Origin: Nemertoderma westbladi
Lineage: Eukaryota > Xenacoelomorpha > Nemertodermatida > Nemertodermatidae
DNA: 64,000 bases
NCBI GenBank assembly: GCA_032718475.1
Contig: JAUCBJ010000097.1
Coordinates: 32,889 to 96,888, forward strand
Reading direction: 5' to 3'
How positions within the stretch are numbered: the stretch's first letter is position 1; every line of letters begins with the position of its first letter. This document shows, piece by piece, positions 11,461 to 22,100 of this stretch. The position numbers were made by a program, and so were the translations under genes. The notes beneath the pieces are model-generated. The model ran no database searches and was not told the origin of the DNA. It was given only the letters and a program-made list of their open reading frames with translations.

Positions 11461-11607
11461 TACCAAGTTTTGCTCCCAGTAATTCAACTGGTAATCATTT
11501 TATAGACCCCAGCGGATGAAAGGCTGATTGGATCCAGGCTGGGTTCGAACCTGCAACCAATAGATTGTAATCTCGGCGCTTAACCAACTGAGCTAGCTTG
11601 TCCGCCC
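11461..11607 (-). mobile_element. tRNA-derived SINE or tRNA pseudogene
   Basis: On the minus strand, from 11607: GGGCGGACAAGC, then TAGCTCAGTTGG (a perfect pol III A-box pattern), then GGTTCGAACCC (B box with one mismatch) about 35 bp further on. No clean 7-base anticodon loop can be folded and the acceptor ends do not pair, so it is not a functional tRNA. About 75 bp of non-tRNA body follows, up to the end of the 36-bp array. This layout (tRNA-like head plus unrelated body) is typical of a SINE. The family is not identified. Confidence 0.7.
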
Positions 11608-11675
11608 ATATATTATATTGATTTTTACCTATATATATTTATTATTTTTAATCGGTTCCTATTTTTCTATTTCAG

Positions 11676-11773
11676 TGTGGAAATGGAGGTTGTCTTGTGG
11701 AATTAGCGCAGCAACTTGCAATTATTATGATAGGAAAACAATTCGTAAACAACTGCCAAGAAGTTTTTGTGCC
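11676..11773 (+). CDS. ANO7: ANO7-like exon E, helix 6 with calcium-site residues
   Basis: Acceptor CTATTTCAG. Phase 0 in, phase 2 out (GTGCC before donor GTGAGT). It encodes CGNGGCLVELAQQLAIIMIG, KQFVNNCQEVFV. Together with the preceding exon this makes the anoctamin 'EECxxGGCLxELxxQLxIIMxGK' block. NNCQE holds the Asn and Glu that, by alignment to the NNIQE motif of ANO1, bind calcium from helix 6. The BEL retrotransposon begins only 37 bp after the donor. Confidence 0.93.
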
Positions 11774-11810
11774 GTGAGTAATAATTGGTACTCTATACAC
11801 TAAGACTTAT

Positions 11811-12982
11811 TGTAAAAGCTTTTGTGGGATAACTGATTCGTTTGCCTTGCTAACCAGTTCCCCCCAGTCGCTAGAATACTCTAAAAAGGGATCTATAACT
11901 CGAATAGCGCAAGCTACCGGCTGATTGGCTGATTCGCTGTGCGAAGGGATCTGGGCTACGTTTGATTGTCCAACCAGCTTGGGAAAGTATCTGCCTATAG
12001 GATTTGAGTTGATTTTGATTTCGACCTATCACAGATCTGCTGAACTGAATTTTCCTATCTTTATGCTCTTTCTCTGTGTTGGGTGGAAGCCTTTGTAAAT
12101 AAGGTTATTCTTATCAGTTTTCAGTGTTGTTGGTCTTTCTTTCCTAAGCCAGGAGAGAACGGCTTGTAAATATTTTGTGCTTTTCTGTTTTAGTCTAACA
12201 CTAGTAGGCTTAATTATAAAGGGCATATATCCGTTATCAAACTGATGCACAACACTTAATATCAAACTAATGAACTTAACGCACACTGAATTACTGTGCA
12301 TACTTTTATATTGTTATACTGCTATTTACTGTCAGTTCTTCATAATATGGTTGATGAATTATTATATTTGGAATAACGATAAATAACCCCGAAACCCAAT
12401 ATTCTTGATATACCGAAGGTAAGAGAGAAAGGTTACATATAACGATTGTGACTTATGTTAAAGTGGTTTGAAGTGAATCTAATGTTATTTGATAGACCCT
12501 ACATGAGTCGGTCCGTGTTCCTTTTATATATAACTAAAATCAGTGAAGATCGGCAGATCAGTGTGCAGTATTGTGCAGCATCGTGTATGAGTGATACTGA
12601 TAACGAAGCATTTCCTAAAGAATGCGCCATATATGTGAATTATAACTAAGCCATATCGTTGTGAGTAGTTTAAGTCATAACTCTGTTTATATAGATAGAG
12701 CGCCACGTCCTAAAGGAACTGTTAATATTCCCCGAAGGTGAATAATATTGTCAGAGATTATATAATACTGTCAGTCGAATAATACATTAGGCTTACATAG
12801 CAATAAAATTTAAGCCGTCGAACCCAATCTCCCGGGTATATCCAGCGGGTGAATGATCGCGCACTGATTGGTTTCGACTAGTGTAGTGAATTAAATACTT
12901 GTCATAGACTAAAGGTGATTTATTATCTAGAAGACATCCTAATTTGGCGGGTTAAACTGCCAAAGGTCTAAAAGCGCGAACA
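11811..12982 (+). repeat. BEL 5' LTR
   Basis: 1172 bp, the same length as the 3' LTR at 36629-37800, starting TG and ending CA. It contains an AATAAA near 12801 (GCAATAAAATTTAAG) that could serve as the polyadenylation signal. The minus-strand 90-codon frame at 12029-12301 recurs in the 3' LTR and is probably spurious. Confidence 0.95.
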
Positions 12983-15235
12983 ATAACGGATATAGCTTCT
13001 TTATTGCAGTAAGCAATAAAGTTGAAAGTACCGGTCAACCGGTAAACCTGAACGGTACTTCAGTAGGTCAGTAGGCCCAACCGCCAGAACCGGTACTGCC
13101 GTAGGTCAGTAGGCCCAACTGCCAGAACCGGTACTTCTGTAGGTCCGTAGGCCTAACTGTCCTAACCGGTACTTCCGTATAAGTACACTAGTATTATTCG
13201 ATTTGATTGTTGCATACCGGTAGGCTGTTTAAGGGATTAGGGATTGATCACCTCTTATTACTTTATATGGTTTACTTATTTCTGTCAAGTTTTATTTATT
13301 TGTAGGCCAGTATTGAACAGAAGGCGTGTAAGCCTGATCAGATTGTACAGACAATTTGTAGGCTGAGCTGTTGTCTGATTGTTGTTAAGTCTGAACGGAT
13401 TGCAGTGTGCGTAGATCATCTGTCCGATAAAGAACGGTTAGGAAGTAGGGGCAGCGAATGCTGTAAGGTAAACCCACAACTAAAGAATAAGTCGTACTAC
13501 TGGGTTAGAACGCATACTACCTAATCATTTCGGAGTCTGCATGTCCTGTAGTTTATTTAGGCTTGAGAGTAGTCTGCCATCGTTTAGTCTGTACTTTGTT
13601 TGTGTAAGTCTGTACGGGTAGCGTATAATATTTATTTAGATAACTTGTAGGCTGAATAGTTGTCTGGCTGTTATTAGGTCTGAACGGATTGCAGTGTGTG
13701 TAGATCACCTGTCCGATAAAGAACGGTTAGGAAGTAGGGGCAGCGAATGCTGTAAGGTAAACCCCCAACTAAAGAATAAGTCGTACTACTGGGTTAGAAC
13801 GCATACTACCTAATCATTTCGGAGTCTGCATGTCCTGTAGTTTATTTAGGCTTGATAGTAGTCTGTCAGTATTTGGTCTACATTTTGTTTGAGTAGTTTG
13901 TACGCGTAGCGTAATATTTATTATTCAGAGTTTATGCGATTATTCGCAACATTCATTCCCCAAGTTTGTTCCTACAGTAATTGTGTTTGTTATACATACC
14001 GCTATAGTTAAATTAACCCCGGTACTACACGGGCTGCTTGGCGTAGGTAAAGACTGGTGATTTTGTGCATCGGTCACTCCAGCAGATGCCGTGGTTCTTT
14101 TAGCTGTTCAAGTATATTTAACTACAGATTATATGTTATACAAGTACTCGTACCTAATTTAGGGTTTAGTGTACAGTGCTTTCCGAAAGTAATTAGTAGG
14201 CATTATATTTGTGTTGTAAAGTGGTTGATAGGCACGTTCGATTAGCTCTATTAACTTCTAGGTAGGAACACTCCGTGATACATAACGTAGTACCTGTAGC
14301 GATACGGCTATAGGTCGTCAGGCGGTGGTATTTTCCTATCTGGACAACGCAGTGTATTTACTACTACGTATTATTTTCAAATACTGCAGTACCCTGTCCG
14401 TTGTAATAACCAGATTTCTAACCCTTTGTTAGGCTGGTTTGTAGACTTCTTGTAAAATTACCCTGAAAATTCGTATTTTGTGTTTTTGAAAATTTTTGTG
14501 TTTATTTAGAGATTGTAATCTCACCCGAATTGTACGTAATTTGTAGTATTAAGTAACTTAGGTAAATTAGTATTATTTGTTTTAGTGTCCTATAAGTAAC
14601 ACTTCACTGAAAGCGCACCGCTTTGTGTAGTGATTACTCCCCAGAAATAATAACATTTATTTCAAACATTGACTAAACCCATTGAACGGGTATATATATA
14701 TTATAAATCAAATCTAACGATTTATAAATAGTAGGCCTACCATACAACCATTAGGTCTCAATATCAGTTGGATTACTGCTCAAATAACGGTAATAAAGTA
14801 AGTAAAGTAACCAAGTAACCTTAAAGTTCAGAAATTCAATTATTCTAAAATAATTGATATACCGGTATTTACGATAGGCCTATTATAATATTTATATTTT
14901 GTGCTGAAATCATACCGGTATTCTGTAATTAATTCAGTTAATAATTATACTTATATATACACTACAAACTGTCAGCTGTATACCGGTATTCCAGATAGGC
15001 CTATTATATATTTATATATATTTGTGCTAAAATTATACCGGTATTCTGTGATAAACCTAGTCTGTAATAATAGTTATATATACTATAAGCATACCGGTAT
15101 TCTAATATATTATATATATCAAGCTGCACTGAGTAGCAGTACCGGTAATTAATTACTAGGCTAGCAGTTAATACTGAATTACTAGACTTGCTCAGACTGT
15201 AATACAGCAGTAGACATTCAACTGTATACATAAAC
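12983..15235 (+). other. BEL leader region with internal repeats
   Basis: No convincing ORF. It holds three approximately 38-bp units around 13040-13180 (GGTACTTCxGTAGGTCxGTA pattern), two approximately 289-bp direct repeats (about 13345-13633 and 13634-13925) containing TCCGATAAAGAACGGTTAGG, and two approximately 135-bp repeats with ATACCGGTATTC and ATAGGCCTATTATA around 14860-15115. Such long repeated leaders may hold packaging or promoter elements; no function can be shown. Confidence 0.75.
13345..13925 (+). repeat. Two 289-bp direct repeats in BEL leader
   Basis: CTGAACGGATTGCAGTGTG occurs at 13391 and again at 13680. The following blocks (GATAAAGAACGGTTAGGAAG, GGGGCAGCGAATGCTGTAAGG, CATTTCGGAGTCTGCATG) recur in order with few changes. 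Confidence 0.9.
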
Positions 15236-17956
15236 ATGTCTGATACTAAGCAGAACCTGTCAGACAGTTTATTAGATGTAACTATCTGCGACTCAGATAG
15301 AGGCGTAGAACCGTCTAGTCGTAAGTTCAGTTCACCTCCCACTGTGAGGAAAGTCATCCCTCCAGTAGTAATAAAAGAACCTAGGCTGGTTCAACATCGT
15401 AGGTCTATCATAGGCACTCGAGCTCAGGTCAAACGGGACCAAGAAGCAGCGGAACAGCAACAACCCGCGAGCCAAGAACTTACTTCTCAACGGCCCGATA
15501 GCTCCAGTAGTGAAGATACGGTAGAACTGACACCCGAACGCGGAGCAAGGATGATGGATGAGGCTTATTCAGATCCCCTTCTCATCCTTCCTGCAGCCGT
15601 ACTCACTAGGTTATTGATCGCTGTGGAAGAACACCAGATCGATTGGGCGAGAAGCCAGCGTTCAACTAGAGATAGTTATGCGGGATACACGAGTGAAGAA
15701 CTGAAGTCTATTGTCGAGTCGCAATGGAACTTCCCCGGACCCGGACTCCCGTTTGATTTATCAGAAGCTGCCTGGGAAGACATACACCGGATGGGAGTAG
15801 CCAAAGAAACCATAGATCCCGCTGTGTGGAAGAGGTCCGCAGCCGGATACGCACAGGGATTCTTCAGCTCTATAGAGCGATTAAAAGAACAACTGTTTCA
15901 TCAACCTCAAGGACCTCAAGAGCAGGGATTGCTGCTTTATCAAGTTAGAGAAAGAATTCTACGAATCAGGCTAATCTTATCGGCCTTTGAGGAGGCTTCT
16001 AAACGAAGACAAGACACGTCGTTGCAAGTCGCCGTAAAGACTTGGTTTCAAAGGGTGAATCTCCAGGTTCAAGGAACAGCTCAGTGGAAAGCTCAGCTAG
16101 AGGAGCGATCAACCCATGGAGAATCAACAGACGCTACTTTTTCCCAAGTGGAAAGTGAAGCGACGGCAGAGAAACCGCATAAGAGGGATGCCATTGATAT
16201 CTATCTGTCAGACTATCAACGTTTTTTAGGTGATGACGAGTTGAGGAGAAGGTTAGAGGGGCTTACCCCTAATAGTGAAGGAACCAAGCTTGTGCTGGAT
16301 GCCATCGATGTGGAAATGAGAGCTGCGAACCAGGCTAAATTTGATGAACAACTCCGCATCACACGAGTCCAGGAGGAGCAAATCAAGAAAAAACGTATAG
16401 AAGACAGAAAGACAGTGGCAGTGACAGCAGCAGTGGCAGCGGCAGAAGCAGAAAGAAAAGCGGCAGTGGCAGCGGCAGAGGCAGAGGCAGAAGCCGAAAG
16501 AAAGGCGGCAGAGGCAGAGGCAGAAGCCGAAAGAAAAGTGGCAGCGGCAGCAGCCGAAGCAGAAAGAAAGGCGGCTGTAACAGCGGTCGAGGCAGTAGCA
16601 GAAGCAGAACGGAGAGCTTCCGAAGAAACCACCCAATTAGAATTGGAAAACATTCAGGAGAATCAAGACTGCATAAATAAACAGTTAACAGCTAGTAATA
16701 TGCAGATGATGAATCAATCTACTCCCAAAAGACAGGGATATACATCATCTGAGGAAGGCGATACCACCGATACTGAAGGCAAAGGAAATAGATCTCGTCT
16801 AAGCAGACGTAAAAGAACATTCCACTGTCAGAAATTGCCTGATTTGCCTCCAGCTGTTAGAAGGCAACTAAATAACACCAACTTAGGTAGTACAGAGCCC
16901 ACAGACCAAATAATTAAAATAGAAAGACTCCCTACTATAGTAGATGAGCCTGAAATAATTAGGCCTGTTCTTGAAATCACCCCTTCGGTGATAGACACAC
17001 CTTTGCTCCCTGAAACTACCTCTAAATTCCCTCTGCATAGCACTAAGCTACCTGTGCCCCGTAGAACTGCCCAGGGGACAGTTCAGGTCCTGGACCCCGA
17101 GCGAAATATTCATAATTTGTCGCCCGTTGTCCCTCGTCCGCCCGCTACAACGTTGGCGACTCCCGCTTCGGCGGTCGAATGGGTGGACGAGAGACGGCGG
17201 GGGATGGATATCCTGCTCGGGCAGATGCAGGAGACTGTCCAGCAATTCAAGGGCACAGTAAGGGAAAGTAGGCTAGAGTTGCAAGAAGTGCAGCAAAGTA
17301 TCGCGCTAGAACGCGATAAATTAGTAAATACTCAAAAGGGTATACTGCCACCCTCTGTAACAATGTGTCAACCTGTTAGGTCTGAAGTATCTCATGCGCA
17401 AGGTGTGGAGCCTACACGCATATATACTGCTAGCGAAGTAGAAACTCCTATAGTGAACCCTATTAAGGGTAATTATAGACCTGTTGATAATGACATTCCC
17501 TGCAGAACTGATCATAATCCGAGAAATTTATATACCGATAACTCGATATTAAATAACACGATGGCCCAAGAAAGTTTTACGCGTCAAATGGCTAGAACCG
17601 AAGCCCGGCAAGCGGTAAAGGTGGGAGAGATCGTCAAGTTCAATGGAGATGAGATGAAATGGTTACCTTTTAATGTATATTACAAAGATAACATACAGAA
17701 CTCTGTACTATCTAATGGAGAAAAACTTAGATACCTCATCGAGTGCTTGGAAGGATCTCCCAAGTTAATGGCGTTAAAGTTTATTGGACATCCAGACGGA
17801 TTAAGACAAGTTTGGGACACACTAAACATCAGGTATGGTAATAGGAATAATATCGCTAAGTATTTATATGCAAAATTAGTAGCGCCCAGAAAGTTCATCA
17901 GCAGTGGGATAATAGAGTTTTCCGATGAGATTCAAGAGATCTGTAGACAATTAGAT
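15236..17956 (+). CDS. gag: BEL Gag and start of Gag-Pol (5' part, interrupted)
   Basis: 907 codons before the Gypsy insertion; a few dozen further codons to 18076 are read out of the Gypsy LTR and are not native. Residues about 385-475 form a strongly repetitive Ala/Glu/Arg/Lys region (AEAEAERKAA pattern), likely a long charged helix or coiled coil. Residues about 795-907 (VKFNGDEMKWLPFN, LSNGEKLRYLIECLEGSP) resemble the DUF1759-type Gag domain that precedes the zinc knuckles in BEL/Pao elements. The ATG has a reasonable context (AAACATGT). The frame continues exactly across the Gypsy insertion into the second part at 25233, so the element encodes one Gag-Pol polyprotein. Confidence 0.85.
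16390..16625 (+). repeat. GCAGAGGCAGAAG-type repeat coding Ala-Glu helix
   Basis: Imperfect short repeats of GCAGAGGCAGAAGCC and GAAAGAAAGGCGGC inside BEL gag encode the charged Ala/Glu/Arg stretch. They also create spurious serine/alanine-rich and cysteine-rich open frames on the minus strand. Confidence 0.8.
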
Positions 17957-18365
17957 TGTGGAAGCGCTATCGGCGCCCGGTCCCGGATCCACGGCCACGC
18001 ACTATCCCGCTCGAGGGGTGAGCTGGAGAAGACTGAAGTGAAACTAGCTGCAGTATATCAGTATATTGTGTATTGAGTTGAGATACATGAATAACAAATA
18101 ATGATATGATACAATCAGACAATGAAACTAATAACGAACTACCTACAAAACATGACTGACAACCCTACACCGGTAAGTCATCTCAATAACTAAACTGAAT
18201 GATAACTGCTGACTGCGCCCTGCCCCCAGGACTATATCCCTGACAGCTACCGTACAACCAGCTGTTCTGTTCACACCCTAGGATACTACTATATCATACC
18301 TACTTAACCTATACAATACATACTAATCAGTCCAATAATACACCATCCCATAATACAATATCACA
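17957..18365 (-). repeat. Gypsy 3' LTR
   Basis: 409 bp, matching 24821-25229 without a difference seen by eye. A few dozen codons of BEL gag read through into it. Confidence 0.95.
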
Positions 18366-18378
18366 TCCCCCCTTCTTA
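18366..18378 (-). other. Gypsy polypurine tract
   Basis: On the minus strand AAGAAGGGGGGA directly precedes the 3' LTR start TGTGATATT, the usual position of the plus-strand primer. Confidence 0.8.
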
Positions 18379-19164
18379 AAAAAAAAACTCGCCCACGAGT
18401 TTCTAGAACGCACAAACTACAAACCCCAAGTCTAATGACTACATCGACAAGTAAAGTCTACCTCAACGGCAGTATAGATACTGTATATGAAGCACGATAC
18501 CAACAATACATTCAACTAGCCTAAGGCCAATAATATCTAAATCGAAATTTCGTACTGCATGTATCGTAAGCCAGTATGACTAAAGAATAACACGTACAAC
18601 TCAATGAGTAACCAAATAACACTATATCAAGCATAATTGCAATCTATAAATCGCACCACCGTAAGTAACCGACCATAGTACAATCCATAAAATGTGTCAC
18701 TGCCACAATAAATCAAGGCTATATAAGTAAATAATTAATATGTGTATCTATCACATGAAAATGTATCCATACAGTATCTATCATAAACATGTATCCATCC
18801 ATACAGTATCTATCTATCCGTATCTTATGTAATAATAATACGTAATGACGTAACAAAAATATACAAAAAAATATATATGTTGGAGTTATGTACATAAGGT
18901 AAATAATAATACATACAGAATAGAGAATACTCTACAAAAGGTACATAACTGAGGCACAAAATATCTCGTGGGCGAATAACGGGTGAGAGCCGAGCAATGG
19001 AACGGAATTAAAAAAAATCACAATATCTAAATAATTCAGGATAACAATTTTTTTTTCCAAACAAAAGTTATTCATTGTTAATAAATGCAATTTATCTATG
19101 TAGCCATGGTAACCAGCAAACAGTCAAGTCACATCGACTACGTCTCTATAATTTGCGTCAACGG
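18379..19164 (-). other. Gypsy 3' untranslated region
   Basis: About 790 bp between the stop of the Gypsy polyprotein and the polypurine tract. AT-rich with short TATCCATACAGTATCTATC-type repeats near 18760-18830. No env-like frame is present. Confidence 0.7.
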
Positions 19165-22100
19165 TCAACAGTCGCTATCGTCACCGTCGTAGACGTCCGC
19201 ACTGTCGTTCCCCCTACCTGTATCATCTCCCGTGGAGTTACTTTCTTCCCTATAGTATGGCTTTAAGTCCTTCACATTTACAATAATAAGTCGAGAACGT
19301 GGATTTGGTTTTCCCGATTTTCCCAACAGTTTAATGGCATAACTTGATTTACCAACCTGATCAACAATAGCATAAGGACCCCTAAACCTGAAGCTCAGCT
19401 TCGTATTCTTACCTTTGGTCGTCCTATCATAGTATAATACAGACTGCCCCTTAGTGTAGGTTCGAATGTTACTGCGTTGGCGCTTCCCCAGCTTACCATC
19501 GTGGTATTGTTTCTGTTTCACCTGTGTAAGCCTAAGAGCTTCCCTGGCTATCCCATGGGCCCGCTCCAAACGAAACCTTAATTCGTCTGCGAATGTTGCT
19601 TCATCTGCTAGCAAGCTGTACGGCCGGGCTATCTGCGTGTCTACTTGAGTTGTCGCCTGTCGCCCATACATTAAAGAGAAAGGAGTTTCCTTAAGTGTAC
19701 TCTGAATCGAAGTATTATAATTAAACGCAACAGCGGGAATAAACTCGTCCCAATTATGCGGGTTGGTAGCTGTCAACGATAACATGTTTACAGCTAACTG
19801 GTTAATGCGTTCTGTAAGACCATTGCAAGCTGGGTGGTATACCGACGTAAATACGGAAACAATACCAAACATTGCAGTTAATTCCTTGAATAAATTAGAC
19901 GTGAAATTACTACTCCTATCGCTTAATAAACTCTCGGGGGCGCCGTATATAAGAAAAATACCATCCACTAAAGCCCTGGCAACGGTAGCGGCTTCTTCAT
20001 TTGGTAACGGGAGGAGGGAAGCGTAACGAGTAAGATGATCAACTACTGTAAGGATAACCTTGTTACCTTTAGATGACGTCTGGAAGCCTTTAACGATATC
20101 AATTGAAAGGCGTTGCAAGACACGTTCAACGACTGGGAGAGGTGACAGTGGTTGGGTCTGAGGGACGCCCTTCCTACGCTGGCATGGGTCACATTCACGA
20201 ATGTGCTGCTTAACATTATCCTTTATACCTACCCAATAATACTTCATATGGATAGCACCTACCGTTTTATCAATACCCATGTGAGGCTTTTCATCGTGAC
20301 ACATGGATATAATTTGTTGCCTTAGTAACTTAGGAACTACAATCTGTACCTTCGATTTACCGTTACTTGTTGATAAATGGCAGAGTATATTGTCAACCAT
20401 AACATATTGTGCTCTAAATTTGAGCATGTAACGATACTCGTGTAGCGATTTGCGCACATCGGCATCGGCTATTGTAACAGCTGTGTCCAGTAATGTATCA
20501 ATCATAGGCTGTAAGTTATTGTCTTCTGATTGTAACTTACGCAAGGCAGTCAATGTGCAGTACTGTTGGCCGCCCGGAAGTGTCCAATTATTATTATTGT
20601 CATTATTGATAATGTATGTGACGTCACTATCGTGGTTGGGTCTGTCTGGGGAACTTAGAATGTCACATGGATTAGGTTTTGGCGGCTGCACGCCATTGTC
20701 TAGGTCCACCTCAACAGCGTTTGGTCTATCGCTATCATTATGTAGGTCTAAATTGGCTAGTCCTATCAAGCAATAATTATCTGACGAGACTGGGTCATTA
20801 TGCATAGGGGGAAGTAACGTATCCATGGCAACCGGTTCATTAGAAACGGTTTCGTCTCGTTGGTTGCCAGGGGTTACCTGTAATGGTATTCTAGAAAGAC
20901 AATCAGCGCGGTTAAGTCGGCCTGGCCTGTAAACAAAATTGAAATTAAATTCAGACAATTTAACGGCCCATCGCTGCAAACGCCCTGGAAGTTCGAGTTT
21001 GGTCTGTAAACAACTGAGTGGTTTATGATCCGAAACTAACGTAAATGCGCGGCCAATGAGGTAAAACCTGTGTTTCTGCATTGCCCAGACCACGGCTAAA
21101 GCCTCTAGCTCCGTAATGGACCACTTTCTCTCAGCGTTGCTTAGCGACCTCGATGAGTAAGCGATTACGCCCGAATCCTGATATAAAACAGCTCCTAAAG
21201 CTATACCGCTAGCGTCAGTCTCTAAGTAAAACGGCTGGTCGAAATCAGGGTGTTCTAGAATAGGGTTATTAATTAGGCGTTTCTTAAGGAATGTAAAAGC
21301 CTGCTCACAATCGCTTGTCCATACGAACTCTTGGTTTTTCCTTAACAACACGTTCAAGGGAGCTACAATCTTACCATAATCCTTAATAAATTTCCTATAG
21401 TAACCACATAATCCTAGGAAGCTATAAAGTTGCTTTGCATTGGCCGGTCGCGGAAAATCAACCATGGCTTGGACCTTATCCTTGTCCATATGCTGCCCTG
21501 AGCTATCTATCACATGGCCTAGGAATTTTACAGATGTCGCCCCGAACATGCACTTACTTGGTTTGAGCTTCAAGCCGAGATCGATAATTCTACGTAATAG
21601 AATGATAATAGTACTTACGTGGGTGTCCCATTCCCGGGTATACAGTATGACGTCATCGAGATAAACGAGAACGTACTCGATACCATGCAACGCTAATTGC
21701 ATAAGATTCTGGCAGCCAGAAGGGCTGGACTGGAGGCCAAAGGGCATTCTAACAAATTCGTAATGGCCACTATGTGTTACGAAAGCGGTTTTATGTGTAT
21801 CTTCAGCGGCTAAGGGTACCTGCCAAAACATCGATTTAAAATCGAGTGTCGTAAAATATTTGGGCCGTGCTGTGCCAATTTCCGACAACATTTCGTCTAT
21901 GCGCGGCAAAGGCCAAAATTGTGGCACAGCCGCAGCGTTAAGGCGGCGAAGATCAACGCAAAACCGCCACTTACCATCTTTTTTTTTACTTAATATTATT
22001 GGTGCCCCCCACTCACTGTTGCTAGGTTGAATAACACCTGCGGCTAACATATTGCCTACCTGTTTGTCAATCTCTTTCCTAAGCCCCATAGGTACTGTAC

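Noticed and set aside
7583-11519. Large ORFs on both strands with 12-residue repeats (VADRSSAHPYLR, VGVGATPICYPK)
   Set aside because: A 36-bp unit is a multiple of three and lacks stops in several frames on both strands at once. Nothing marks one frame as real.
12029-12301. 90-codon minus-strand ORF in both BEL LTRs
   Set aside because: No recognised domain and conserved only because the LTRs are duplicates; likely chance. Its apparent conservation is not evidence of function.
16216-16653. Ser/Ala-rich and Cys/Phe-rich minus-strand ORFs
   Set aside because: Shadows of the Ala-Glu repeat in BEL gag.
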